Assembly: GCF_003709565.1 (NCBI RefSeq)
Contig: NZ_QNRC01000009.1
Span: 62,001 to 126,000, forward strand
Length of the DNA: 64,000 bases
Source of the DNA: Paracoccus sigandri
GTDB taxonomy: Bacteria > Pseudomonadota > Alphaproteobacteria > Rhodobacterales > Rhodobacteraceae
Direction: 5' to 3'
Positions 46,296 to 55,181 of this stretch are shown one piece after another. Numbering within the stretch: the stretch's first letter is position 1; every line of letters starts with the position of its first letter. The notes beneath the pieces are model-generated. The model did no database searches and was not told the origin of the DNA. It was given only the letters and a program-made list of their open reading frames with translations. The position numbers and the translations under genes are program-made.

Positions 46296-47477
46296 ATGGA
46301 AGACCCCATCGTCATCGTTTCCGCGAAACGCACGCCGCTCGGCGGCTTTCAGGGCGATTTCGCCAGCCTGACCGCGCCGCAGTTGGGCGCCGCCGCGATC
46401 CGCGCCGCGCTGTCCGAATCCGGGTTGCAGCCCGAGGACGTGGACAGCGTGCTGATGGGCTGCGTCCTGCCCGCCGGCCAGGGCCAGGCCCCGGCGCGCC
46501 AGGCGGCGCTGGGGGCGGGGCTGCCCCTGGGCACGGTCTGCACGACGCTGAACAAGATGTGCGGATCGGGGATGCAGGCGCTGATGCTGGCCCATGACCA
46601 GATCGCGGCGGGATCATCTGCCGTCACCGTCGCGGGCGGCATGGAATCCATGACCAACGCCCCCTATCTGCTGGCCAAGGCTCGCGGCGGCTTTCGCATG
46701 GGGCATGGCGAGGTCAAGGACCACATGTTCCTGGACGGGCTGGAGGACGCCTATGACAAGGGCCGGCTGATGGGCACCTTCGCCGAGGATTGCGCCGAGG
46801 CCTATCAGTTCACCCGCGAGGCGCAGGACGAATATGCGCTGGCCTCGCTGTCGCGCGCGCTTGAGGCGCAGTCGAGCGGGCAGGCCGCGGTCGAGATCAT
46901 CGGCATCGAGGCCCAGGCGGGCCGCGAGATCCGGCTGGTCGAGGCCGACGAACAGCCCGCCCGCGCCCGGCCCGACAAGATCCCCGGCCTGAAGCCCGCC
47001 TTCCGCCATGACGGCACGGTGACGGCCGCGAATTCCTCGTCGATCTCGGACGGCGCCGCCGCGCTGGTGGTGATGCGCCAGTCGCAGGCCGAGGCGCGCG
47101 GGCTGCATCCGCTGGCGCGGATCACCGGCCATGCCTCTTACGCGGGCAAGCCGGGGCTGTTCACCACCGCGCCGGTCTTCGCCATCCAGCGCCTGTTTCA
47201 GCGCACCGGCTGGCAGGCCGGCGATGTCGATCTGTTCGAAGTCAACGAGGCCTTCGCCGTCGTGCCGATGGTCGCGATGCGCGACCTGGACATCTCGCAT
47301 GACCGGATGAACGTGCTGGGCGGCGCCTGCGCCATCGGCCATCCGATCGGCGCCTCGGGCGCGCGGATCGTGGTGACGCTGCTGAACGCGCTGCGCCAGC
47401 GCGGGGCCAGGCGCGGCGTCGCCGGGGTCTGCATCGGCGGCGGCGAGGCCACGGCCGTCGGAATCGAACTGCTCTGA
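46296..47477 (+). CDS. Acetyl-CoA C-acyltransferase (thiolase)
   Basis: 393 residues with the full thiolase set: nucleophilic Cys in NKMCGSGMQ, NEAFA, GHPIGASG and the second Cys in VCIGGGEA. Cleaves 3-oxoacyl-CoA (or makes acetoacetyl-CoA). ACAGGAGG precedes the start; last gene of the acyl-CoA operon. Confidence 0.92.
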   Translation: MEDPIVIVSAKRTPLGGFQGDFASLTAPQLGAAAIRAALSESGLQPEDVDSVLMGCVLPAGQGQAPARQAALGAGLPLGTVCTTLNKMCGSGMQALMLAHDQIAAGSSAVTVAGGMESMTNAPYLLAKARGGFRMGHGEVKDHMFLDGLEDAYDKGRLMGTFAEDCAEAYQFTREAQDEYALASLSRALEAQSSGQAAVEIIGIEAQAGREIRLVEADEQPARARPDKIPGLKPAFRHDGTVTAANSSSISDGAAALVVMRQSQAEARGLHPLARITGHASYAGKPGLFTTAPVFAIQRLFQRTGWQAGDVDLFEVNEAFAVVPMVAMRDLDISHDRMNVLGGACAIGHPIGASGARIVVTLLNALRQRGARRGVAGVCIGGGEATAVGIELL

Positions 47478-47503
47478 CGCGCGCCCCTGCCCCGTCCCGC
47501 CGG

Positions 47504-47533
47504 TTGAATTCCGGCGCGCGGCCCGCCTATAAG
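47504..47533 (+). promoter_or_regulatory. Promoter of the bioMNY operon
   Basis: TTGAAT (47504-47509), 18-base spacer, TATAAG (47528-47533), 57 bases before bioM. I looked for the BioR palindrome (TTATMKATAA) reported for alphaproteobacterial biotin genes and do not see it. Confidence 0.6.
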
Positions 47534-47590
47534 GCGGCCAGCATTCCGCCCGGCGTCCCGCGCCCGCCGGAAGCCAAGGGGGACGCGCAG

Positions 47591-48331
47591 ATGCAGATGG
47601 CCAAGGCGGCCGACTTCACCATCCGGCTGGACGATCTGGGCTATGAGGCCGGGGGCCGTCCGGTCCTGTCCGGGCTGACGCTGCATTCCTCGGCCCGCCG
47701 CATCGGCGTGGTCGGGCGCAACGGATCGGGCAAGAGTACGCTGGCGCGGCTGCTGGCGGGGCTGCTTGCGCCCACCACCGGGCAGGTCAGGGTGGCGGGC
47801 ATCGACGTCTTCCGCGACCGCCGCGCGGCGCTGGAAACCGTGGGCATCCTGTTCCAGAACCCCGAGCACCAGATCATCTTCCCCCGCGTCTCCGAGGAGA
47901 TCGCCTTCGGCCTGCGCCAGCAGGGGCTGGACAAGGTGCAGGCCGCCGCGCGCTGCGAGGCGGTGCTGCGCTCCTTCGACAAGCCGCATTGGCGGGACGC
48001 ACCGATCTCGGCCCTGTCGCAGGGCCAGAAGCACCTGGTCTGCATGATGGCGGTGCTGGCCATGCGCCCGCGCCTGCTGATCCTGGACGAGCCCTATGCC
48101 GGGCTGGACATCCCCACCCGCCGCCAGCTTGGCCGCTATCTGAACCGGGCGGGCACGCACCTGTTCCACATCTCGCACGAGCCCGCCGACCTGGAGGGCT
48201 GCGATCAGCTGTTCTGGCTGGACCGCGGCCAGATCGTCGCGCAGGGCGCGCCCGCGCAGCTGCTGGCCGACTTCACCGCCGAGATGAACCGGCTGGGGGA
48301 CCTCGATGATATCGCTGACCTCGCCGGTTGA
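47591..48331 (+). CDS. bioM: Biotin ECF transporter ATPase
   Basis: 246 residues, CbiO-like: Walker A GRNGSGKST, signature ALSQGQKHLVCMMA (the LSQGQ variant common in BioM), Walker B LLILDEPYAGLD. Energises biotin uptake together with BioN and BioY. AAGGGGGA precedes the ATG at 47591; an ATG six bases later is possible. Overlaps bioN by 26 bases. Confidence 0.9.
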   Translation: MQMAKAADFTIRLDDLGYEAGGRPVLSGLTLHSSARRIGVVGRNGSGKSTLARLLAGLLAPTTGQVRVAGIDVFRDRRAALETVGILFQNPEHQIIFPRVSEEIAFGLRQQGLDKVQAAARCEAVLRSFDKPHWRDAPISALSQGQKHLVCMMAVLAMRPRLLILDEPYAGLDIPTRRQLGRYLNRAGTHLFHISHEPADLEGCDQLFWLDRGQIVAQGAPAQLLADFTAEMNRLGDLDDIADLAG

Positions 48332-48914
48332 GACGCGCGCCCATCGCTGGCCCGCCGGGGTCAAGCTGGGGGCGCTGTGCCTGGCCTCGACCGGGCTGTT
48401 CCTGACCGGCAGCGCCGCCGTCCATGTCGCGGCGCTGCTTCTGGTGCTGGCGCTCTATGCGGCGCCGGGGCGGGTCTTCCTGCAGGCCGGGCTGCGCAGC
48501 CTGCGCGTGGTGCTGCCCTTCGTCGCCATCCTGCTGGTCTGGCACGCCGTCACCGGCGAGCTGCGCGCGGGCGCGCTGATCGTCCTGCGCATGGTCACGC
48601 TGGTCGCGCTTGCCAATCTGGTGACGATGACCACCGGGCTGGGCGAGCTGGTCGACCTGATCCGCCGCCTGACCGCGCCGCTGCGCCGCCTGGGCCTGCC
48701 CACCCATCTGCTGGAGACCGCCATCCCGCTGGTCATCCGATTCACCCCGGTGCTGGTCGCCCGCGCCGAAAACCTGGCCGAGGCCTGGCGCGCCCGGTCG
48801 CGCCGCCGCCCCGGCTGGCGGCTGATCCTGCCGCTGACCCTGCAGGCACTGGACGACGCCGATCATGTCGGCGAAGCTCTGCGCGCGCGGGGCGGCCCCC
48901 TTGGACCGCAATGA
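48306..48914 (+). CDS. bioN: Biotin ECF transporter T-component
   Basis: 202-residue energy-coupling membrane protein with several hydrophobic segments and an Ala-Arg-Ser-Arg coupling motif (AWRARSRRRPGWR) that contacts the ATPase. Long overlap with bioM and ATGA-type contact with a possible upstream bioY start imply coupled translation. Confidence 0.9.
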   Translation: MISLTSPVETRAHRWPAGVKLGALCLASTGLFLTGSAAVHVAALLLVLALYAAPGRVFLQAGLRSLRVVLPFVAILLVWHAVTGELRAGALIVLRMVTLVALANLVTMTTGLGELVDLIRRLTAPLRRLGLPTHLLETAIPLVIRFTPVLVARAENLAEAWRARSRRRPGWRLILPLTLQALDDADHVGEALRARGGPLGPQ

Positions 48915-48928
48915 CAGGAGTTTACCCC

Positions 48929-49504
48929 ATGGAACGCAATATCGCCCATGTCGCCCTTTTCGCCGCGATGATCGCGGCCCTGGGCCTGGTGCCGCAGATC
49001 ACGCTTGGCTTCGGCGTGCCGATCACCGCCCAGACGCTTGGCGTCATGCTAGCCGGGGCCGTGCTTGGCGCACGGCGCGGCGCGGCGGCGGCGGGGCTGT
49101 TCCTGCTGCTGGTCGCGCTTGGCCTGCCGCTGCTGGCGGGCGGGCGCGGCGGGCTGGGCGTCTTCGTCTCGCCCACCGCGGGCTTCGCGCTCGGCTTCCC
49201 GGTCGCGGCCTTCGCCACCGGCCTTTTCGTGGAACATGTCCGGCTGCGCTCGGCCGGGCTGGCGGCGGGGTTGGGCGCGGTCTTCGGCGGGATCGTGGTC
49301 CTCTATATCCTCGGCGCGGCGGGGCTGGCCATCGTCCTGGACAAGAGCCTGGCCGAGGCCTTCACCCTGGTCGCGGTGTTCATTCCCGGCGACCTGCTGA
49401 AGGCGGGCATCACCGGGATGCTGGTCCAGGCGCTGGCCAGGGTCCGGCCGCAGACGCTGGCCTGGCATCGCGGCGCGGCCGGCGCGGGCGACCTGCGCCT
49501 GTGA
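48929..49504 (+). CDS. bioY: Biotin transporter S-component
   Basis: 191 residues, six hydrophobic segments; the family markers GVPITAQTLGVMLAGAVLGARRG and GRGGLGVFVSPTAGFALGFP form the biotin pocket. The start at 48929 has AGGAG eight bases upstream; an in-frame ATG at 48911 overlaps the bioN stop. The next gene starts inside its stop (GTGA). Confidence 0.93.
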   Translation: MERNIAHVALFAAMIAALGLVPQITLGFGVPITAQTLGVMLAGAVLGARRGAAAAGLFLLLVALGLPLLAGGRGGLGVFVSPTAGFALGFPVAAFATGLFVEHVRLRSAGLAAGLGAVFGGIVVLYILGAAGLAIVLDKSLAEAFTLVAVFIPGDLLKAGITGMLVQALARVRPQTLAWHRGAAGAGDLRL

Positions 49505-50661
49505 AGGACGCGGCCCGGCAGTGCTTCGCGCCCGCCCGGCCCGGCGCAGTGATCGGCTGCGGCGCGCGCAACCAGAACGCGGCCGCCCTGCGCGCGCTGC
49601 TGGACTGCCTGGCCCGCGGCCTGCCCATCCATGCCAGCCAGCAGGGCATCCGCCCCGCCACGCCCGATCCCGCGCCGTTCCTCTATTGCCAAAGCTCGGG
49701 CTCGGGCGGGCGGGTCAAGACGATCCGGCGCAGCCATGGCTCGTGGATCGCCAGTTTCGAGGTCAATCGCGACAGCTTCGGCCTCTCGGCCCATGACCGC
49801 TATGGCGTGCTGGGCAACCTGGGCCATTCGCTGTCGCTCTATGCCACGCTGGAGGCGCTGCATCTGGGCGCCGGGCTGCTGGTCCTTGCCGGAGACAGCC
49901 CGCGCAACCAGATGCGACAGCTGGCCCAGGCGGGCGTCAGCGTGCTCTACGCCACGCCGACGCAGCTGCGGCGGCTGCAACTGGCGGGCGGCCCTGGCCT
50001 GCCCGCCGTGAGCCATGTCTTCTGCGGCGGCGGCAAGCTGGACGACGCCTGCCGCGACGGCATGGCGGCGCTGTGCCCGAATGCGGCGATCCGGGAATTC
50101 TACGGCGCCTCGGAGACCAGCTTCATCACCATCGCCGATGCCGGAACCCCGGCGGGCTCGGTCGGGCGGGCCTATCCGGGGGTGCGGATCCGCCTGGGCG
50201 AGGCCGGGCGGATCTTCGTCGCCAGCCCCTATCTGTTCGACGGCTATCATGAGCCCGACCTGGCCCCGCCCCCGCGCGAGGGCAACCATATCGGCACCGG
50301 CGATATCGGCTGGCTGGATGCGGGTGGCCATCTGTTCCTGCGCGGCCGGGAAAGCCGGATGGTCACCGTCGCCGACCGCAACCTGTTCCTGGAGGATGTC
50401 GAGGCCGCGATGGCCGCGGCGGGCGCGGGCCCTTGTGCCGCCATCGCCCTGCCCGACCCGCAGCGCGGCCATGCGGTCATCGCCGCGGTCGAGGGCGCCC
50501 AGGACGACGCCCTTGCCGCCCGCCTGCGCCGCGCCTGCCGCGACGCCCTGGGCGATCATGCCGCGCCGCGCCGCGTCGTCTTCCTGCCGCGCCTGCCGCT
50601 GCTGGCCTCGGACAAGCCCGACCTGGCGGCGCTGGCGCGCCTGTTCGGCGCGGCGCCGTGA
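49501..50661 (+). CDS. Compact AMP-binding enzyme linked to bioY (YhfT-like)
   Basis: 386 residues; an adenylate-forming enzyme with shortened N-terminal region. The P-loop SSGSGGRVK (65-73) lacks the Thr-rich form and sits only about 64 residues from the start rather than about 170-190. REFYGASET, GTGDIGWLDAGG and a C-terminal lysine in ASDKPDLAAL are present. In B. subtilis a similar ligase (YhfT) and a thiolase (YhfS) lie next to a BioY gene and under biotin control. It may make an acyl-CoA used for the pimelate moiety. GTG start inside the bioY stop. Confidence 0.75.
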   Translation: MKDAARQCFAPARPGAVIGCGARNQNAAALRALLDCLARGLPIHASQQGIRPATPDPAPFLYCQSSGSGGRVKTIRRSHGSWIASFEVNRDSFGLSAHDRYGVLGNLGHSLSLYATLEALHLGAGLLVLAGDSPRNQMRQLAQAGVSVLYATPTQLRRLQLAGGPGLPAVSHVFCGGGKLDDACRDGMAALCPNAAIREFYGASETSFITIADAGTPAGSVGRAYPGVRIRLGEAGRIFVASPYLFDGYHEPDLAPPPREGNHIGTGDIGWLDAGGHLFLRGRESRMVTVADRNLFLEDVEAAMAAAGAGPCAAIALPDPQRGHAVIAAVEGAQDDALAARLRRACRDALGDHAAPRRVVFLPRLPLLASDKPDLAALARLFGAAP

Positions 50662-51770
50662 TCGATCCGGTCATCGTCGCCGCCCGCCGCAGCGCCGTCA
50701 CCCCGCGCGGCGGCGCCTTCCGGATGCTGGAGATCCACCAGCTTGCCGCCCCGGTCATGACCGATCTGCTGCGCGACGCGGGACTGCGCCCCGAGGACGT
50801 GGACGAGGTGATCCTGGGCAATGCGCTGGGGGCGGGCGGCAATCCGGCGCGAGTGGCCGCCCTGGCGGCGGGGCTGCCCGAGCGGGTGGCGGGCCTGTCC
50901 ATCGACCGGCAATGCTGCGGCGGCCTGGACGCGGTCCTGCTGGCCGATGCGCTGATCCGCGCGGGGCGGCACGAGGTCGTCATCGCCGGCGGCGCCGAAA
51001 GCTGGTCGCGCCGCCCGCTGCGGCTGCGCACCGACCCTGACGGTGGCCCGCCCGCCGCCTATGAACAGCCGCCCTTCACCCCCTGGCCCGAGCGCGATCC
51101 CGGCATGACCGAGGCCGCCGAGGCCATCGCCGCCCGGCTGGGCATCTCGCGCGCGGAACAGGACGAATGGACCATCGCCAGCCATGCAAGCGCCCTGGCT
51201 GCCCTGCCCCGCATCCGCAGCGAAATCACTGTCATTTCAGATATATGCGCCGACAGTTTCACGCGCCGCATGAATGCGCGGACCTGCGCCCGCGCGCCGG
51301 TGCTGGCGGGCAGCGTCACCGCCGCCAATACCGCCGTGGCCGCCGATGGCGCGGGCTTCTGCCTGCTGGTCTCGGGCCGGGTCGCGCGGCGCCTGTCCAC
51401 GCCCAGGCTGCGCATCCTCGCCGGCGCGACCCTTGGCGCCGATCCCGAACTGCCCGGCCTTGCGCCGGTTCCCGCCATCCGCGCGGTGCTGAAGGCCGCC
51501 GCGCTGACGCCCGACGCGCTAGATGCCATCGAGCTGATGGAGGCCTTCGCCGTCCAGGCCATCGCCTGCGCCCGGCTGGCCGGGCTGCCGGCGGACAGGA
51601 TCAATCGCGGCGGCGGGGCGCTGGCACGCGGCCATCCGATCGGCGCCTCGGGCGCGATCAACCTGGTGCGGCTGTTTCACGAACTGGAAGCCGGGGGCCG
51701 GACCGGGCTGGCCGCCATCGCCGCCGCGGGCGGGCTGGGCACCGCCGCCCTGCTGGAACGCCTGGCCTAG
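50658..51770 (+). CDS. Thiolase-like enzyme with altered active site (YhfS-like)
   Basis: 370 residues. Nucleophile Cys87 (DRQCCGGLDA) and H326 (GHPIGASG) are kept, but the NEAFA Asn is Met294 (LMEAFA) and the second catalytic Cys of CxGGG is Ala355 (AIAAAGGLG). Classical thiolytic activity is thus doubtful; a condensing or different acyl-transfer role is possible. Starts with GTG inside the preceding stop, so it is cotranslated with the AMP-binding enzyme and bioMNY. Stop shared with the convergent nitroreductase as CTAG. Confidence 0.8.
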   Translation: MIDPVIVAARRSAVTPRGGAFRMLEIHQLAAPVMTDLLRDAGLRPEDVDEVILGNALGAGGNPARVAALAAGLPERVAGLSIDRQCCGGLDAVLLADALIRAGRHEVVIAGGAESWSRRPLRLRTDPDGGPPAAYEQPPFTPWPERDPGMTEAAEAIAARLGISRAEQDEWTIASHASALAALPRIRSEITVISDICADSFTRRMNARTCARAPVLAGSVTAANTAVAADGAGFCLLVSGRVARRLSTPRLRILAGATLGADPELPGLAPVPAIRAVLKAAALTPDALDAIELMEAFAVQAIACARLAGLPADRINRGGGALARGHPIGASGAINLVRLFHELEAGGRTGLAAIAAAGGLGTAALLERLA

Positions 51771-52441
51771 AAGCCCCGAAAGCTGGTGAAGGCGGGCAGG
51801 TCCTCGCGCGCGGTGCGCAGGCCGTTTTCCGGCGCATCGGGATCGGGCCAGCCAAGCGCGATCCCGCAGACGACCATTTCCCGGTCCGGCAGGTCCAGCA
51901 GCCTGTGGACCGTCGGCCCGTAATTCGCCAGCGCGCCGATGCCGGTCGCGCCCAGCCCGCGATCCTCGGCCGCCAGCAGGAAGGCCATCAGGCTCATCCC
52001 CAGATCCATGAAGCCGCCCTTGCCCATGCCCCGGTCGATGGTCACGACCACGCCCACCGGCGCCCCGAAGAACGCATAGTTGCGCCGGAACTGCCGCCGC
52101 CGTCCCTCCAGGTCGCGCCGCTCGATCCCCAATTCCTGATAGAGCGCATGGCCCGCCGCCCGCTGCCGCGCCTTCAGCGCCGCGGGCATCGGATCGGGGA
52201 ACCAGGAATATTCGGGCGCCTCGGGCAGGCCCGCCGCGATCGCCGCCTCAAGCCCTGCGACAACATCGCGCAGGGGCGGGCCGGTCAGCACGTGGAAATG
52301 ACCGGGCTGCAGGTTGGCCCCGCTTGGCGCCATGCGCGCCAGCCGGCAGATCTCCTCGATCTCGGCGCGCGCGACCGGCCGGTCGCGATAGGCCCGAACC
52401 GAGCGCCGGCGCCGCATCAGGCTGCTGAAATCACGTTCCAT
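51767..52441 (-). CDS. Nitroreductase-family flavoprotein
   Basis: 224 residues with the FMN-binding pattern RRSVRAYRDRPV, APSGANLQPGHFHV and GLGATGIGALANYG of the NfsB/FRase group. Reduces nitro- or quinone-type compounds with NAD(P)H; the physiological substrate is unknown. Its upstream region is shared with fepA and contains the GACAA-N3-TTGTC dyad at 112 bases from its start, so iron control is possible. Confidence 0.85.
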   Translation of the reverse strand: MERDFSSLMRRRRSVRAYRDRPVARAEIEEICRLARMAPSGANLQPGHFHVLTGPPLRDVVAGLEAAIAAGLPEAPEYSWFPDPMPAALKARQRAAGHALYQELGIERRDLEGRRRQFRRNYAFFGAPVGVVVTIDRGMGKGGFMDLGMSLMAFLLAAEDRGLGATGIGALANYGPTVHRLLDLPDREMVVCGIALGWPDPDAPENGLRTAREDLPAFTSFRGF

Positions 52442-52784
52442 TTCCCGCCTTGCGCAAGGGGCCGATGCGAGGCCGCGGCGCTTGCCGCAACGGATCGCGA
52501 ACCCCGCGCAAATTGTCGGAGGCGACGCGGGGCGTCAAGCCGCGACCGATTCCCGACAATTGTTGTCGGAATACCACAGTCGCCGCGCCGGCCGATCACG
52601 GCTTCTTGACTTCGCGGCAGGGCTGGGGCCCCTGTCGCGCCCAAGGTGGTCTTTCGTTCCCCCGGTGCAGAATCCCCGTTTCCCGCGGATCGTGCCGGTG
52701 AAACGCCCGCACCGCTTCCATGCAGCTACGCCAGCTTCCCATGCCAGCAATGCCTCCTCTTTATCTGTAACCACGGAGTGAACA
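52442..52784. other. 343-base intergenic region between the nitroreductase and fepA
   Basis: Holds the dyad at 52553-52569, a separate half-site TTGTCGG at 52513-52519 and the ribosome site of fepA. A -35-like TTGACT occurs at 52606-52611 without a matching -10. No small gene is supported. Confidence 0.5.
52553..52569. promoter_or_regulatory. Iron-type dyad upstream of fepA
   Basis: CCGACAATTGTTGTCGG is a perfect 7-3-7 inverted repeat. Its core GACAA-N3-TTGTC is identical to that in the dyad before the siderophore importer (33627-33639). Confidence 0.65.
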
Positions 52785-55079
52785 ATGAGGTTCAAGGCGC
52801 AACGCTTGGCATCAAGCACCGCGATCGGACTGGCGCTGGCGATCCTGCCCGGCCAGCTTGCCGCGCAGGACACCGGCGAGACGCTGGTGCTGGACGATAT
52901 CGTCATCACCGCGCAGGAACAGGTCAAGCAGGCGCTCGGCGTCTCGCAGATCACCGAGGAGGATCTGGAGAAGACCCCGGTCGTCAACGACATTTCCGAG
53001 GTCGTCCGCAAGATGCCCGGCGTGAACCTGACCGGCGCCACCGCCTCGGGGCAGCGCGGCAACCAGCGCCAGATCGACATTCGCGGCATGGGACCGGAGA
53101 ACACGCTGATCCTGATCGACGGCAAGCCGGTCATGTCGCGCAACTCGATCCGCATGAGCCGCAACGGCGAACGCGACACGCGCGGCGATTCCAACTGGGT
53201 GCCCGCCGAGATGATCGAGCGGATCGAGGTCCTGCGCGGACCGGCTGCGGCGCGCTATGGCTCGGGTTCGTCGGGCGGCGTGGTCAACATCATCACCAAG
53301 CGCCCGGACACTTTCTCGGGCCAGGTCGGAATGCATTACAATTCGCCGGAAAGCCGCAAGGAAGGCGACACGGTGCGCTCGAATTTCATGCTGGCCGGCC
53401 CGGCGGGCGAGAATTTCACGTTCCGGCTGTTCGGAAACCATAACAAGACCGACGCCGACGCGCCCGACATCAACCTTGTCCCGGTGCTGGACGATGACGG
53501 CAATCCGGTTCTGGACGAGGAGGGCAACCCTACCTTCCGCAACCTGGCGGGACGCGAGGGTGTCGTCAACAAGGACCTTGGCGCGCTGCTGACCTGGCAC
53601 GTCGCCCCCGGCCATGAGATCGACTTCGAAGCCAATTTTTCGCGTCAGGGCAACATCTTCGCCGGCGACACCATGTTCGGTTCGGTCATCGAGGACGTGA
53701 ACGGCACCAACCTGATCGGCACCGAGACCAACCGGATGTATCGCCGGACGCTGGCCCTTACCCATCGGGGCGAATATGATTTCGGTGACTCGCTCAGCTA
53801 TCTGCAATGGGAAAACACCCGCAACACCCGTTTCTGCGAAGGCACGGCGGGCAGCGTAGAGGGCTCGATCACCGGCTGCGTCGATACGGATGGTGACGGT
53901 GAACACGATGCGCCCGGCTACAGTACCGCCAAGCTGGATAACGTAGCCGCTAAAACCGAATGGAACATGCCCATGGATCTGGGCACAAAGCGCAGCCGCG
54001 TGACCTTCGGTGCCGAATATCGGGGCGAATTCATGGAGGACTCGGTTTCGATCCGCGGAAACCTAAACAATCCGGACGGGACGCCCAACGAAGAACTGGG
54101 AGAAGAGTTTGATATCGATCCAGTTGGCGAGAACCGCGATCCGAAGGTCGACCAGCACACGATCGGTCTCTATGTCGAAAGCAATATCGAATGGAACGAC
54201 CGGCTGACGCTGACCCCGGCGCTGCGTTTCGACTATAACGACAATTTCGGCAGCGCGTGGTCGCCCAGCCTGAACGCCACCTATGCCTTCAATGACGAAT
54301 GGTCGATGAAGCTGGGCGTGGCGCGGGCCTTCAAGGCGCCGAACCTGTTCCAGCTGAACCCGAACTATGTCTACACGACCATGGGCAACGGCTGTCCCTA
54401 TGTCGATGGCGAACGCCTCAGCGGTCCCTGCTATGTTCTGGGCAACCCGGATCTGGAAGCGGAAACCAGCGTCAACAAGGAAATCGGCGTCGCCTATCAG
54501 GGCTTCAGCGGCATCGACGCCAGCCTGACCTACTTCCACAACGACTACAAGAACCGCATCGCCTCGGGCCAGATCCAGTACAACCCCGGCGCCGAGACCA
54601 ACCGCCTGTTCCGCTGGGACAACCAGGAAAAGGCCGTCATCTCGGGGCTGGAGGGCAATTTCTCGACCCCGCTGGGTGATCGCTTCGCCTTCAACGCGAA
54701 TTTCACCAAGATGATCAAGTCCGAGGACGGCGACGGCCAGCCGCTGAGCCTGGTGCCGGATCATACGATCAACGCCTCGCTGGACTGGTACGCGACCGAG
54801 GCGCTGACCCTGACGCTTTCGGCCACCCGCTATGGCGAGATCGAGGCGGCCACCGCGTCGAACACCACCGGCGGCGTCTACGAGGACCCGGAAAATCGCC
54901 CCGGCTATACGTTGGTCAATCTGGGCGCAAGCTGGGAGATCACCGATACCGCGCGGCTGTCGGCCGGGGTGACGAACCTGTTCGACAAGCAGATCCTGCG
55001 CACCAATACCAGCGACGGCGCCAACACCTTCAACGAACCGGGCCGGGCCTTCTATATCTCGCTCAACAAGTCCTTCTGA
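52785..55079 (+). CDS. fepA: TonB-dependent catecholate siderophore receptor
   Basis: 764 residues with a signal peptide (cleaved near AAQ, residues 26-28), TonB-box-like region (ETLVLDDIVITA), plug domain and 22-strand barrel ending in Phe (LNKSF). The plug closely follows E. coli FepA: MPGVNLTG, GQRGNQRQIDIRGMGPENT, RGERDTRGD-type stretch (NGERDTRGDSNWVP) and RIEVLRGPAAARYGSG. Imports ferric-enterobactin-like complexes, the product expected from the NRPS at 28.8 kb. CGGAGTG precedes the ATG. Confidence 0.95.
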   Translation: MRFKAQRLASSTAIGLALAILPGQLAAQDTGETLVLDDIVITAQEQVKQALGVSQITEEDLEKTPVVNDISEVVRKMPGVNLTGATASGQRGNQRQIDIRGMGPENTLILIDGKPVMSRNSIRMSRNGERDTRGDSNWVPAEMIERIEVLRGPAAARYGSGSSGGVVNIITKRPDTFSGQVGMHYNSPESRKEGDTVRSNFMLAGPAGENFTFRLFGNHNKTDADAPDINLVPVLDDDGNPVLDEEGNPTFRNLAGREGVVNKDLGALLTWHVAPGHEIDFEANFSRQGNIFAGDTMFGSVIEDVNGTNLIGTETNRMYRRTLALTHRGEYDFGDSLSYLQWENTRNTRFCEGTAGSVEGSITGCVDTDGDGEHDAPGYSTAKLDNVAAKTEWNMPMDLGTKRSRVTFGAEYRGEFMEDSVSIRGNLNNPDGTPNEELGEEFDIDPVGENRDPKVDQHTIGLYVESNIEWNDRLTLTPALRFDYNDNFGSAWSPSLNATYAFNDEWSMKLGVARAFKAPNLFQLNPNYVYTTMGNGCPYVDGERLSGPCYVLGNPDLEAETSVNKEIGVAYQGFSGIDASLTYFHNDYKNRIASGQIQYNPGAETNRLFRWDNQEKAVISGLEGNFSTPLGDRFAFNANFTKMIKSEDGDGQPLSLVPDHTINASLDWYATEALTLTLSATRYGEIEAATASNTTGGVYEDPENRPGYTLVNLGASWEITDTARLSAGVTNLFDKQILRTNTSDGANTFNEPGRAFYISLNKSF

Positions 55080-55102
55080 GCGGGCGGCCTGCCCGTTCCT
55101 TG

Positions 55103-55131
55103 CGCCGTCCCGGAAACGGGGCGGCGTTTTT
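55103..55131 (+). terminator. Intrinsic terminator of fepA
   Basis: A 10-bp stem (CGCCGTCCCG with CGGGGCGGCG, one G-U pair) capped by a GAAA tetraloop and followed by five T. It separates fepA from the downstream regulator gene. Confidence 0.85.
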
Positions 55132-55181
55132 CGTCGGAAGCAGCGATTGAACCATTCTGTTCTTGGCGCGACCGGGCTGCG

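Noticed and set aside
47478-47590. BioR operator before bioM.
   Set aside because: No TTATMKATAA-like palindrome is present; TATAAG here fits a -10 element.
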